A stretch of 50,272 nucleotides of DNA, from the IMG/VR virus record IMGVR_UViG_3300046313_000423, positions 1-50,272 of that record, one strand, 5' to 3'. The translations under genes and the position numbers were made by a program. Below the pieces are notes generated by a model, which saw nothing but the letters and a program-made list of their open reading frames with translations, made no database searches and had not been told where the DNA came from. This DNA is from a virus. This document shows, one piece after another, positions 1-8,955 of this stretch (positions are counted from its first letter, which is position 1; each line of letters opens with the position of its first letter).

Positions 1-1
1 A

Positions 2-142
2 TTCAAGCAATTAGCACCATTAATGAAAATGGATTTAGCTGTAACTGGTCCAGCATTCAGATTTATGATGTTAATGTATGGTACTCCATTCTTATACGCA
101 CCTAAAAAGATGGTTAAATTCATCAACGTCGGGTCGTTGTAA
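2..142 (+). CDS. C-terminal fragment of a head protein (candidate major capsid protein)
   Basis: An open frame enters from the left edge and ends at a TAA at 140-142, giving the last 46 residues of a protein (ending FINVGSL). The fragment is rich in Met, Phe and Lys and has no recognisable motif. It is followed by a strong terminator and then by head-tail connector genes. In many tailed phages that position belongs to the highly expressed major capsid protein. That assignment rests on gene order alone; it could equally be another head gene. Confidence 0.6.
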   Translation, partial: FKQLAPLMKMDLAVTGPAFRFMMLMYGTPFLYAPKKMVKFINVGSL

Positions 143-168
143 TTAAATAAAACAGGTCAAATAATTAA

Positions 169-214
169 AAATGGTTGGATTAGGATATATTTCTATCCAA
201 CCATTTATTCTTTT
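169..214 (+). terminator. Rho-independent terminator after the head gene
   Basis: A perfect 12-bp stem (169-180 pairing with 195-206, core ATGGTTGGAT/ATCCAACCAT) encloses a 14-nt loop. A T-rich stretch follows at 205-214. It lies 27 bp after the stop codon of the partial head gene and before the next gene, which fits transcription stop or attenuation behind a highly expressed structural gene. Confidence 0.8.
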
Positions 215-239
215 AAAAAACAATTAAATCAAATAAATT

Positions 240-599
240 ATGTTATTAAGAACAAAAATCAGAACAATGTTTGGTAAAGCTATAATTTTACCAAAAATAG
301 GTGAAGTTGAGATCAGTGAACAAGGGACAATTGAAGTTGAAGATTCAATTGCTTCACTATTATTAGACGGTGATAATTGGGAGCAAATTGAGCAATCTGA
401 AGACGAAGACGAAGATGCTCCAGATGAAGATGGCGACGAGGATGAGGAGGCTGACAATGTAGAATTATCTTCCAAAATAGATTCAATGTCTTTAGAAGAT
501 ATGCTATTATTAGCAAAAGAAGCAAACTTAAAAGGATTTAATTTATTTTCTAAAGACGCAAGTAAAATGAGAATATTCTTGAAAAAGAAATTACAATAA
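240..599 (+). CDS. Small acidic protein of the head module
   Basis: This 119-residue protein has three parts. The N-terminus is basic (MLLRTKIRTMFGKAI). The centre, about residues 55-77, is almost entirely Glu and Asp. The C-terminal helical segment, about residues 82-119, reads like a small SAP/HeH or Rho-N type helix pair ending in a lysine cluster. No family is recognised with confidence. It sits first in the connector operon behind a terminator, so it is probably a head-associated or scaffolding-like protein. The first 15 residues resemble the start of the baseplate-module protein at 14758. The start codon is preceded by an A-rich leader with no Shine-Dalgarno sequence. Confidence 0.75.
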   Translation: MLLRTKIRTMFGKAIILPKIGEVEISEQGTIEVEDSIASLLLDGDNWEQIEQSEDEDEDAPDEDGDEDEEADNVELSSKIDSMSLEDMLLLAKEANLKGFNLFSKDASKMRIFLKKKLQ

Positions 600-627
600 C
601 AGGAATCCAAATAACACCCCGACCAAA

Positions 628-1443
628 ATGCCAGAAGTTGTTATAAATACACCGATGACTTGGAATAATTCTTTACAGGATGTATCCAAGTCATTAGTTT
701 TTTCAGTAAGTGAGTTCAAAGATCAATTTCTTTGGGGGATACCACTATGTAATCCAGTAACTGGACAAAAGATAAGTGATGATATGTTCAAGCAAAAGCT
801 ATTATCAGCCCAACACTTCATCGAAGAATATTTAGGTATAAAATTATTCAAGCAAATAATTCTAGAAAACAAAGATTTCATCAGAGACGAATATCTACAA
901 TGGGGATTTATAAAAACATCATTTCAAATAAATGAACCGTTAGAATTGACTGGGAATTTAAACAATCAAGAGCAAATAAAGTGGCCAAAAGAGTGGTTAT
1001 CAACCAAGCAATCATCTGATAATATGAGATTTCCTCAATTATACATAATGCCAAATGGTGAGAATAATTCTGTAACCACCTTTTTAGGGACTACAACCAA
1101 TCAATTTTTCAATACCCAACACGCAAGAATAATACCTAATTATTGGAAGATCAAATATTGTACTGGATTCGATAAGATTCCTGCTGATTTGATTGAAATA
1201 ATAGGTAAAATAGCTACTGTTTCCATACTTCCAGTAATAGAAATGTCAATAGGTGGAGTTGGTGGTGGGATGTTTGGATTAGCTTCTCAAAGTTTATCAT
1301 TAGATGGATTATCTCAAAGTATAAGCAAGTCTAATGGCGGAAATATATTCCAATCCAGATTGAAACAATATGGTGATGAATTATTAAAAGATTTAGCAAG
1401 ATTACGCTCAATATATGTTGGTATAAGATTTGATGTAATGTAA
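628..1443 (+). CDS. Head-tail adaptor (connector) protein, HK97 gp6-like
   Basis: This 271-residue protein probably sits under the portal ring as the first connector between capsid and tail. About residues 50-75 read AQHFIEEYLGIKLFKQ, the amphipathic helix with a YLGI turn that is characteristic of gp6/gp15-type adaptors. Later comes YWKIKYCTGFDKIPADL and a helix ending in a Gly-rich segment (about 205-215). The C-terminal third is long and Ser/Gly rich. It lies first in the run adaptor, stopper, neck protein and is followed one base later by the next start codon. The family assignment is from local sequence character and gene order, not a search. Confidence 0.65.
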   Translation: MPEVVINTPMTWNNSLQDVSKSLVFSVSEFKDQFLWGIPLCNPVTGQKISDDMFKQKLLSAQHFIEEYLGIKLFKQIILENKDFIRDEYLQWGFIKTSFQINEPLELTGNLNNQEQIKWPKEWLSTKQSSDNMRFPQLYIMPNGENNSVTTFLGTTTNQFFNTQHARIIPNYWKIKYCTGFDKIPADLIEIIGKIATVSILPVIEMSIGGVGGGMFGLASQSLSLDGLSQSISKSNGGNIFQSRLKQYGDELLKDLARLRSIYVGIRFDVM

Positions 1444-1444
1444 T

Positions 1445-2275
1445 ATGGAAAATGGACACAAAAAATCTATAATATCTAAGACTCCAGAAGATATAGGTAA
1501 TCCGCAAGCTAATTGGGATAGGAAGAAATTTGACGACTTGATATTTGACAAAGGTTATAAATGTCACATAGAGAGAGCATTGAAATGCCCTTGTGCTAAT
1601 GAAGCAAGTGGTCAAGCCGATTCAGATTGTTTAAATTGCTTAGGTAGTGGTTGGTTTTTTATAGATAAAACAGAAACAATGGTAGTCTGCACTTCTATGT
1701 CTAGTAGGAGTAAGTATGAAAATTGGTCAGAATCTAACTCAGGAACAGTAAGTATATCTAGCAGAGCGCAAGACAAACTTGGATTCATGGATAGAATAAC
1801 ATTAGTAGAATTAGAAAGTTGGTTCACCCAAACTTTAAGACTAAAAACAAGTTTAACAAAACAGGCAAAATTATTTTCATTTTTAGTATACAATCCGATT
1901 TCAATATTTGAAGTGTATTTATTTATAGATTCTCAAACTCCATTGAAACTATTGAGAACTTGCGATTATGTAATAGATGGTAATAAAATAATATTAGAGA
2001 AATCTATCATACAAAGTTACATAAACATTGAAAATCCCAAAATAACAATAAGATACACTCATAACCCAACATATCATATAATTGATGTCAATAGGGATCT
2101 GATTAAGCAAAAATCAAATATCAATTGCGATTCCAATCAAAATAATGCTATTAATTTTCCATTGAATTGCATAGGTAGAAGAGCACATTACATATTAGAT
2201 AATCCAAACTTCAATGGTGATGGGGCGTTTGATAACACAAATTATCAAAAGAAAGTGAATAATTACGACATATAA
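1445..2275 (+). CDS. Head-closure (stopper) protein with a zinc-binding-like Cys motif
   Basis: This 276-residue protein carries C48-P-C50 and C62-L-N-C65-L-G-S-G, a four-Cys arrangement resembling the CxxCxGxG element of DnaJ-type zinc sites. Head-closure proteins of many phages from low-GC hosts have a similar cluster. About residues 70-130 (MVVCTSMSSRSKYENWSE) look beta-rich. Position two in the connector series, directly after the adaptor with one base between, supports a stopper that seals the head after packaging. The zinc site is inferred from spacing; the stopper role comes mainly from gene order. Confidence 0.55.
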   Translation: MENGHKKSIISKTPEDIGNPQANWDRKKFDDLIFDKGYKCHIERALKCPCANEASGQADSDCLNCLGSGWFFIDKTETMVVCTSMSSRSKYENWSESNSGTVSISSRAQDKLGFMDRITLVELESWFTQTLRLKTSLTKQAKLFSFLVYNPISIFEVYLFIDSQTPLKLLRTCDYVIDGNKIILEKSIIQSYINIENPKITIRYTHNPTYHIIDVNRDLIKQKSNINCDSNQNNAINFPLNCIGRRAHYILDNPNFNGDGAFDNTNYQKKVNNYDI

Positions 2276-2287
2276 ATCAATTCAAAA

Positions 2288-3100
2288 ATGTCTCCAATTA
2301 ATATAAATTTCGATTTAAGCGATGTAATAAGTGAATTTAGTATGAATACTGATCAGGTTAATCAGATAAGTAATTCAGTATCTAAAGCATTGACATTGGA
2401 AATACATAGAAATTGGATTGAGGCTGCAAAAAGAGATTTAAAATCAACAAGAAACGGATACATAAGAGGGTTGATAATCGCAGAAGAAGGTATTCACGCT
2501 AATACAATAACATTGACAGGTAAGTTCAATAATATGCTTGAAAATGGAGTTGGAGCATTTGACATGAAGCAAGGTATGATGAAATCTGCTAAAGTTAAAT
2601 ATACAAAAACTGGAGGTTGGTATATGACAATACCGTTCAGATTTGCAACATCTGATGCTATTGGTGAAAATGAATCGTTCTCTAGTGTTATGCCACAAGA
2701 GATATACGATTTAGTTAAGAATTTCTCACCACAAAAAACACAAATAGGAGGTAATTCAAAATCAGCAGAATCATTAAAATCTGGAGATATACCTAATCAA
2801 TTCATTGCTCCAAAATCAAGAAATTCAGTTATAAACGAAACATTGAATAAGACATTTGATGCATATACTCATAAATCTAGTATTTATGAAGGTGTGCAAA
2901 AAAGTAGTAAAACTTATGAAGGTGGTCAAGGTTCATCTTACAATTCATTTAGAAGAGTTGGTGGCAATAGTGATCCAATGAGTTGGATACATAGTGGAAT
3001 ACAAAGATACAATTTATCGCAACAAGCAATAGAAAATACTGATGTTGATTTAATAATAGATAATACTGTTGATAAATTGTTGTCAGAAATGGGATTTTAA
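2288..3100 (+). CDS. Neck / tail-completion protein, HK97 gp10-like
   Basis: This 270-residue protein begins with helices, then has EIHRNWIEAAKRDLKSTRNGY and, after a short beta segment, LTGKFNNMLENGVGAFDMKQ. That layout (a helix carrying RNW, then a strand leading to an ENG.GAFDMK turn) is typical of the HK97 gp10/minor tail protein family, which joins the head-closure ring to the tail. The C-terminal half, from about residue 150, is Ser/Asn-rich and longer than usual for the family. It is the third connector gene and is followed after 19 bp by an AAA+ ATPase gene. Confidence 0.6.
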   Translation: MSPININFDLSDVISEFSMNTDQVNQISNSVSKALTLEIHRNWIEAAKRDLKSTRNGYIRGLIIAEEGIHANTITLTGKFNNMLENGVGAFDMKQGMMKSAKVKYTKTGGWYMTIPFRFATSDAIGENESFSSVMPQEIYDLVKNFSPQKTQIGGNSKSAESLKSGDIPNQFIAPKSRNSVINETLNKTFDAYTHKSSIYEGVQKSSKTYEGGQGSSYNSFRRVGGNSDPMSWIHSGIQRYNLSQQAIENTDVDLIIDNTVDKLLSEMGF

Positions 3101-3119
3101 TATTTAAAAATAATCAAAG

Positions 3120-4631
3120 ATGAATATAGGTGATAAAAAAGCGCAACAACTTGTAAATTGTTTTAAAGTTGGCGTTTCTCAGGAAGAATTGATGAAATCT
3201 TACGGGTATGATCTAGATGAAATTAATTCTGGTGTAATATTGAATGATGAGACAATCGATGGATTGATAAAAGGTAAACTAGACACCAGTCACCTTGTAT
3301 TGAAAGATGTTACAGTTAATGGTAGAGTTCAAAAAAGATGGGTTAATCCAAACAAAAACGATTCAGAACACGCCCAACATGGCTCTGAAGTTTCATTCAG
3401 TCATAGGGGTGAGAGCATGAAAGGTAAAATAGGTTCTGTAACCAAAACTGGAGAATACGCTATACGAGGAGAAGATGGAAAAACATACAATAAGCATGCT
3501 CACCAATTTGATTCACCGCATGAAGAGCAAAAAGCAAAAGATCACGCTTCATCTACAGACACTAAAAAATTACAAAATTTTGTCTCTAAGGATGGAACTG
3601 ATCCAAAGTTGAAGAAAGTTGCAGAGGAGGAATTAAAATCACGAGACGATCAAAATTCAGATAAAAAAACCAACAATAAAGAAGTCAAAGAGGGAAGCGA
3701 TAAAAAAATTCCTGAAAGTCAAGTTGAAAAATTAGATGAAGAAGCAGAAGACGATGATAATATCAATGCTAAATTCAAGACGTATGAGAAATTCGTTAGG
3801 ATGACAGCCAAAGGTATGACCAAGTCAACCATAGTATATGGAGGGGGTGGAGTTGGAAAGACGTATACAGCCATGAAGCAATTACAAAATATGAAAAATC
3901 CCGAAACTGGAAAACCTTTTGTGTTTTTCGATGAAGATAAGCATCAAGTTGGGAGTGATGATTACGATGTTATAAAAATAACAGGTAAGGCGACTACCGC
4001 TGGATTATATAAAAATCTTTTCCAACACAATGGTAAATTGGTGTTGTTTGACGATTGTGATGAAGTGTTAAAAGATGACAATTCAGTAAACATGTTTAAG
4101 GGAGCATTAGACAGCACTGGAGATGGAACCATTAGCAACTTATCAGGTAGGGCAATAAAGGGGGATGATGGTAATCCAATACCACAGAGATACAAATTTA
4201 CAGGGAGAGCAATCTTTATCAGTAATTTAAGCGCCAAAGAACTACCACAACCATTGAAATCAAGAAGTTTACGTGTTGATTTATCTATGGATGCAGATCA
4301 AACAATGGAAAGAATCAAAGAAATAGCATCTCATAAGGAAAGTGGTAAAATGACCAATATAAAGTTAGAAGATACTAATGGAAAGTCTGTAAAGTATGAT
4401 CATCAAGACATGGTTGATGCGATATCCTTCATGGATAAACACAAAAACAAAATGGGTGATTTGAATGTGAGAACTCTTGGAAGTATTGTGAAATTAATAC
4501 ATGATAGTAAAGAAGAGGGTGAAGATGACGATTGGCAAACATCAGCTAGACACATGGTATTCAGTAAGGGGTTTTTTCCATCACCTAATGAAATAAGTAA
4601 GGCATTCAACAACATAATTCAAAAAAGATAA
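3120..4631 (+). CDS. AAA+ ATPase encoded among neck genes
   Basis: This 503-residue protein has an N-terminal non-ATPase part and a C-terminal P-loop ATPase. About residues 55-130 contain DVTVNGRVQKRWVNP followed by a small SH3-like beta segment (SFSHRGESMKGKIGSV). Residues 130-215 form a charged linker. The ATPase has Walker A GGGGVGKT at 241-248, Walker B LVLFDDCDE at about 307-315, a sensor-1-like FISN ending at N369, and Arg residues near 383-386 in LKSRSLRVDL that could act as a finger. The layout is close to AAA+ domains of the AFG1/ClpX-like or helicase-loader type. Its place between a neck protein and the tail terminator is unusual and suggests a role in the virion, packaging or host takeover. 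The substrate is unknown. The stop overlaps the next start (TAATG). Confidence 0.85.
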   Translation: MNIGDKKAQQLVNCFKVGVSQEELMKSYGYDLDEINSGVILNDETIDGLIKGKLDTSHLVLKDVTVNGRVQKRWVNPNKNDSEHAQHGSEVSFSHRGESMKGKIGSVTKTGEYAIRGEDGKTYNKHAHQFDSPHEEQKAKDHASSTDTKKLQNFVSKDGTDPKLKKVAEEELKSRDDQNSDKKTNNKEVKEGSDKKIPESQVEKLDEEAEDDDNINAKFKTYEKFVRMTAKGMTKSTIVYGGGGVGKTYTAMKQLQNMKNPETGKPFVFFDEDKHQVGSDDYDVIKITGKATTAGLYKNLFQHNGKLVLFDDCDEVLKDDNSVNMFKGALDSTGDGTISNLSGRAIKGDDGNPIPQRYKFTGRAIFISNLSAKELPQPLKSRSLRVDLSMDADQTMERIKEIASHKESGKMTNIKLEDTNGKSVKYDHQDMVDAISFMDKHKNKMGDLNVRTLGSIVKLIHDSKEEGEDDDWQTSARHMVFSKGFFPSPNEISKAFNNIIQKR

Positions 4632-5329
4632 TGCTGATACCAGAAGTAATCATATACAATACATTGCAAACATTTCAAAGAATAATTTCTCAAGATTACG
4701 CAAGTAAAATATTGAAGGAAGAATCTATCATTGCATCTTTATTCAACAAAGACGACAATGATAATGAAATATTAATGCAAGATTACAACTATTATAAGCA
4801 AGCAATAGCTATATTGAATAGAAATGATGAAAATGTACGTAAACTAAATTTCAATATTGGTTATAATATGCAACGTATGGCAGTACCCACTATTCACATA
4901 TTAATGCCAAGTGATAATAAAGGTAGAACAGATTCAATAGGACATTCAGAGCGTGAATTCTTACAATCTGAAGATAAATTGTATATAGAAAAGACAAGAT
5001 CAAATTCATCAACTTATTATTTAATGATAACTTCAGATAATAGTAGTGAAGTTATGATAGTTTATTATTGGCTGAAAGCAATGTTTTTATTGTTTCACGA
5101 AGAACTTGAATTATTAGGTTTAAGAAATCTAAATCACAGTGGTCAAGATATAAATTTACAGCAAGACTTAGCGCCACCGAATATTTTTCACAGGAATTTA
5201 TCATTAGCGTTTGATTATGAATCTTCTGTAAAGATGAAGATTGATATGCAATTAATAAACAGTATAAAATTTGGTGTTTGTGAAGATTTTCAAAAAGATT
5301 ACATTGAATACCGATCAAACAATCAGTAA
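4631..5329 (+). CDS. Tail-terminator / tail-completion protein candidate
   Basis: This 232-residue protein has no obvious catalytic motif. It shows alternating helices and strands, with VPTIHILMPSDNKGR early and a stretch MIVYYWLKAMFLLFHEELE near residue 145. It sits after the connector genes and just before a small ORF and the tail sheath, where many contractile-tailed phages encode the terminator that caps the tail tube (T4 gp15 or lambda gpU position). The assignment is from gene order. Translation is coupled to the upstream ATPase through a one-base overlap. Confidence 0.5.
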   Translation: MLIPEVIIYNTLQTFQRIISQDYASKILKEESIIASLFNKDDNDNEILMQDYNYYKQAIAILNRNDENVRKLNFNIGYNMQRMAVPTIHILMPSDNKGRTDSIGHSEREFLQSEDKLYIEKTRSNSSTYYLMITSDNSSEVMIVYYWLKAMFLLFHEELELLGLRNLNHSGQDINLQQDLAPPNIFHRNLSLAFDYESSVKMKIDMQLINSIKFGVCEDFQKDYIEYRSNNQ

Positions 5330-5362
5330 TATTTCAGTTATTAACACTTAAAATCAAGCAAA

Positions 5363-5587
5363 ATGAGCAAGGTTGATATTAATTCTATGGATATTTCTAC
5401 TTTTTGTGATATACAAGGTGTTTCGCAAGCAGACAGATTTGTTTTGAATAAAAAATACATCAATGAAGGTGAAAAATCACACTCTGATTGGTACAATATT
5501 ATTTCGAAAGAATTTTCATTGCACCCTAAGAAAGAATTTTCTAAACCTTCAATTCAAAAATCAGACAAAAACAATTCAAAAATCTAA
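5363..5587 (+). CDS. Small protein of unknown function upstream of the tail sheath
   Basis: This 74-residue protein has no recognised motif. The first two thirds are mixed charged and hydrophobic (DISTFCDIQGVSQADRFVLN), while the tail is Lys and Ser rich and probably disordered. It starts at an ATG with an A-rich leader and lies 12 bp before the sheath gene. Its place in an unbroken structural operon supports that it is expressed. It may be a tail accessory protein; nothing in the sequence shows what it does. Confidence 0.6.
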   Translation: MSKVDINSMDISTFCDIQGVSQADRFVLNKKYINEGEKSHSDWYNIISKEFSLHPKKEFSKPSIQKSDKNNSKI

Positions 5588-5599
5588 AACAAATAGAAC

Positions 5600-7300
5600 A
5601 TGCCACAAATTGTAAACTTCAACAATAGACAAATAATAGAACCAGGAGCGTATTCTCAGATAAAATCAGGTATTCCAGTTCCATCAGCATTGGGAACTTA
5701 TGGGAATATTATGATAATAGACACTGGAATAGGTCAAGGATTCGGTTGGGGAAGTGGAGTGAATGGAGAATTAGCAAATGGAGCAAATTCAATATATTCA
5801 TTCGATTCTCAAACAGATATGAAAAAGGCTTTAAAAGGCGGTATTTTGTATGATTTAATGGATTATCTTTGGTCTCCAAGTAAAAGTGGAAATGGTCCAA
5901 GAAAAGTTTATTACTCAAGAGCTGCCACTACTGTAAGTGCATTAAAAACATTAAGTTTAGATACTACTAATGATTTAGTGTTGAAGTGTCTAACTGAGGG
6001 TACTGCTGGAAATGGAGTAACTTTATTTAATAATAGTGTTGATACGTTAGTGAATGGTTATGCACTGAAAATAAAAGCAGGAATAATCGATCCAACAAAA
6101 TTCATAATTGAATTTTATGAAGGTCAAAATAGAGGAGTTGATTCTTCTGGTAATGTATATGAAGCGTCAACTAGTGAATTGACAAATCATATGTTATGTA
6201 AAAGTTCTGAATTTAAAACAACAAATGAATTAAGAATTTGGATGCATAATGATTATACATTCAATCAATATTTCAAATTTAGTGAATCTTCTGTATTTAC
6301 TGACAATGTTATTAGTTCTTCTATATTAACAACGTATTCAGGAATAATTAAATTCGAAGGAGGTACTTGCGTATATAATCCAACAGATTTAGATGATTTA
6401 TTATCTAATATGGAAGATGTTGACAATTCATTATTTTTATGCTTAGATGGTGGCAAAACACCATTTCCAGCGTTAACATCTGGTGAGAAATTAGCTGGAA
6501 AAAATAAAGGAGCATTAAGCACTGAAAATTCAAAAATATTATCATATTGTGTAAATAATTCAACATTCACAGATAAAATATTATTTGTCGCTGGTGGCGA
6601 TAATGATAATGAATTCAACTCACCTTCATCTGGAGATGGTAGTTTGCAAATAGCTAGATATTACAACAGCTCGCAAGTTGTAACTGTTCATTCTGGAGTG
6701 AAGGTTCCAGGAAGTATATCTGGAATCGGCACTTCAAATAGAAATTTACCGTCAATATATCACACTGCTTTAGTTTGCGGAAGAGTTGCTGGATTGGAAC
6801 CTCAAGTTCCAGTAACTTACAAAGATTTAAGAATATCTGGACTTCAACATGAATTAAAGAAGTCTGAACGTGAATTGGCATTATTGACAGGTGTTTTACA
6901 CTCTAGATACCAAAGTCAACTTGGCTGGATTGTAAATCAAGGAGTGAACACATTACAATCTAATTCAAGTATAATCACAACAGATGGTAAGTCTCCAGAA
7001 ATACAAATAATGCGCATAATACATCAAATCAATAAAGAATTGGTTATCAATGGTACTGCAAGATTTGTAGGTGGTAATCTTAATACATCTTCTGCTGAAG
7101 AGGTTAAGACATTTGTCGAAGGATATTTAATACAAAGAACAGCCACAAGATTTGAAGATAACTTGATAATTTCATTTAAGCAAGTGAAAGTAGAGTTAAT
7201 TCAAGATTATTGGTCAGTTTCTTATTGTTTTGTTCCAAATAGTCCAATAAATAGAGTGTTTTTTACTGGATTCATTTTAGATCCAAAAATTCAATTTTAA
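5600..7300 (+). CDS. Contractile tail sheath protein
   Basis: This 566-residue protein starts with the sheath-like opening FNNRQIIEPGAYSQI. The Glu-Pro-Gly-Ala/Val-Tyr turn is common at the N-terminus of phage and contractile-injection-system sheath subunits. The central part (about residues 40-400) contains variable inserted domains. The C-terminal third has VDYK-like and RTATRFEDNLIISFKQV elements ending in a beta strand, as in the conserved sheath core that docks on the tube. Length is within the family range of about 350-700. It is followed after 21 bp by the tube gene, the usual sheath-tube order. This is one of the main reasons for calling the phage a myovirus. Confidence 0.9.
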   Translation: MPQIVNFNNRQIIEPGAYSQIKSGIPVPSALGTYGNIMIIDTGIGQGFGWGSGVNGELANGANSIYSFDSQTDMKKALKGGILYDLMDYLWSPSKSGNGPRKVYYSRAATTVSALKTLSLDTTNDLVLKCLTEGTAGNGVTLFNNSVDTLVNGYALKIKAGIIDPTKFIIEFYEGQNRGVDSSGNVYEASTSELTNHMLCKSSEFKTTNELRIWMHNDYTFNQYFKFSESSVFTDNVISSSILTTYSGIIKFEGGTCVYNPTDLDDLLSNMEDVDNSLFLCLDGGKTPFPALTSGEKLAGKNKGALSTENSKILSYCVNNSTFTDKILFVAGGDNDNEFNSPSSGDGSLQIARYYNSSQVVTVHSGVKVPGSISGIGTSNRNLPSIYHTALVCGRVAGLEPQVPVTYKDLRISGLQHELKKSERELALLTGVLHSRYQSQLGWIVNQGVNTLQSNSSIITTDGKSPEIQIMRIIHQINKELVINGTARFVGGNLNTSSAEEVKTFVEGYLIQRTATRFEDNLIISFKQVKVELIQDYWSVSYCFVPNSPINRVFFTGFILDPKIQF

Positions 7301-7321
7301 TAAAATTTAAAAAATATAGTT

Positions 7322-7801
7322 ATGGCTGGTGAAAAAGTTATGTCTGCCCCATTGGCAATAGTAAAAGTAGGAGGAGTCGCTGTTGGTAAAATGAAATCGA
7401 TACGTTGTACTGAAAATATTCGTAGAATTAAGGTTGTTGGACTCGGTTCATTGGTGGCTTCTGAATACGCACCAGTAGATTGGTCTGGGACTCTAAATTG
7501 TGGATTTTTTATGATTGACTTGAGAAAATCTGCAATACCAAATGCTTTATTGAGAGTAATGTCATCTGTACAAGAGTGGGAAGATACATTATTATTGTCA
7601 AATGAAGGTGTTCAAATAGATATTTTAAGAAAAGTGTATGATCATACAGAATCAGGAGGAGTTATTGTTCCAAGATTAGAAACATTTGCATCAATCAAAG
7701 GATGTTTTATGTCAAGAGAATCATTTGATATATCAGAAGGTCAAATATCTGGTCGTGATGTAGATTTTGAATATACAACACCTATATTATTCCCAGTGTA
7801 A
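7322..7801 (+). CDS. Tail tube protein
   Basis: This 159-residue protein is predicted to form the hexameric rings of the inner tail tube. The sequence begins with a beta hairpin (LAIVKVGGVAVGKMKSIRCTENIRR), followed by RIKVVGLGSLVASEYAPVDWSGTLNCGFF and a C-terminal strand ending in TPILFPV. These match the beta-sandwich tube fold of Mu gpM/T4 gp19-type proteins. Length is normal. It directly follows the sheath and is followed by a strong terminator at 7825, which fits a gene needed in many copies. Confidence 0.85.
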   Translation: MAGEKVMSAPLAIVKVGGVAVGKMKSIRCTENIRRIKVVGLGSLVASEYAPVDWSGTLNCGFFMIDLRKSAIPNALLRVMSSVQEWEDTLLLSNEGVQIDILRKVYDHTESGGVIVPRLETFASIKGCFMSRESFDISEGQISGRDVDFEYTTPILFPV

Positions 7802-7824
7802 TAAACAATCAATTCAATATTATC

Positions 7825-7855
7825 AAATCCCATATAAATTATGGGATTTTTTATT
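7825..7855 (+). terminator. Terminator after the tail tube gene
   Basis: A 9-bp perfect stem (AAATCCCAT at 7825-7833 with ATGGGATTT at 7841-7849) has a 7-nt loop and is followed by a T-run TTTTTTA to about 7853. It lies 24 bp past the tube stop codon and probably uncouples sheath and tube levels from the genes that follow. Confidence 0.85.
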
Positions 7856-7887
7856 TAATCAATTATTAATAAAAAATAAATAATCTT

Positions 7888-8568
7888 ATGAAAACACATT
7901 ATAAAACAATATTCGTAATTATATTATTGATAATTCTTACATTATTGATAGCTAAATCTTGCAATCAAAATAAAGAATTGAAATCTTATCAAGTTGAAAA
8001 TAGAATAGATTCTATAGAGATTAAAAGATGGAAAGATAAATCAAATCAAGAGCATATTTTAGTGAAATCTAATGAAATAAATTACGCTAATTTGATTAAT
8101 TCTAAGAATGTAGAAATAACTAAATTACGTAGTGAATTATCTAAAGATAAAACAATAATCGGAAAACAAATAATACAATCAACCACGAATCAATCGATAA
8201 AAACAATTATCAAAGATAGTATTTCTTATATATTTGAACCTAAATCAAAAGATACGGTAAAGACAAAAATTCAAATTATAAAATATGAAGATAAGTGGTT
8301 GAAATTAAGTGCAAATATTAAGAAAGATAGCCTTTATTTAACTTATTTGGTAGATAATAAATATAATATATCAACTAAGTATAAATCTACAAGTATATTC
8401 AAATCAAAGCAAATATACATTGAATTAGTTAGTGAAAATCCAAACACAACAAATAAGATTCAAGTATACACCATACAAAAAGAGCCAAAATCATTCTATG
8501 AAACAAAGTTATTTAGTTTTTTAACAGGTGCTGCGGCAACATTAGTAATTCAAAATCAATTAAAATAA
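7888..8568 (+). CDS. Membrane-anchored coiled-coil protein of unknown function
   Basis: This 226-residue protein has one N-terminal hydrophobic segment (residues 8-23, TIFVIILLIILTLLIA) followed by KSC, so it is probably membrane anchored. The Cys does not fit a standard lipobox well. Residues 30-100 are highly charged and likely coiled-coil. The rest is beta-prone and ends in a short apolar segment (FLTGAAATLVIQ). Shape and size resemble inner-membrane spanin or Rz-like proteins, or cell-surface proteins often found in Bacteroidetes prophages. It sits between the tube terminator and the tail chaperones and has no lysis gene next to it, so the spanin idea is only a suggestion. Confidence 0.65.
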   Translation: MKTHYKTIFVIILLIILTLLIAKSCNQNKELKSYQVENRIDSIEIKRWKDKSNQEHILVKSNEINYANLINSKNVEITKLRSELSKDKTIIGKQIIQSTTNQSIKTIIKDSISYIFEPKSKDTVKTKIQIIKYEDKWLKLSANIKKDSLYLTYLVDNKYNISTKYKSTSIFKSKQIYIELVSENPNTTNKIQVYTIQKEPKSFYETKLFSFLTGAAATLVIQNQLK

Positions 8569-8574
8569 ACTTAC

Positions 8575-8955
8575 ATGTTATCAATCCAAACCAAAACAAA
8601 AGTAAAAATAGGGAACAACGAGTATGAAATTTCATATCCTAATGTTGGCCAAACGCTAGAGATAGAGAATTTAAAAATGATTTTATCTGGCAATTCATAT
8701 GGGGATTTAGTAAAATCTTCTCATAAAACTGCTGTAGAATTATTAAATCTTATAGATGGGGTTGCGTATTTTTCAGTATTAGCAGAAGGATTCAAATCAG
8801 ATTTCAAAATTGAAGACTTCACTAAGATGGAAATAGAACAACAAAGACAAATATCTAAGGGGTTCATTCCTTTTTGGAAATTCTTAGTCAATATTGAAAA
8901 GGAAATAAATAATCTAGATTCAGAAGAGAATACAGATTCTAATATTGAAAAATAA
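8575..8955 (+). CDS. Tail assembly chaperone, first ORF
   Basis: This 126-residue protein lies between the tube and tape-measure genes, the position of tail assembly chaperones in most long-tailed phages. Residues 8-30 form a beta hairpin (VKIGNNEYEISYPNVGQTLEIE) like the start of several gpG-type chaperones; the rest is helical and ends in an acidic tail. It would bind the tape measure during tail assembly. The stop codon TAA (8953-8955) is followed immediately by the ATG of the next ORF in the same reading frame, so the usual frameshift fusion is not possible here. Confidence 0.6.
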   Translation: MLSIQTKTKVKIGNNEYEISYPNVGQTLEIENLKMILSGNSYGDLVKSSHKTAVELLNLIDGVAYFSVLAEGFKSDFKIEDFTKMEIEQQRQISKGFIPFWKFLVNIEKEINNLDSEENTDSNIEK

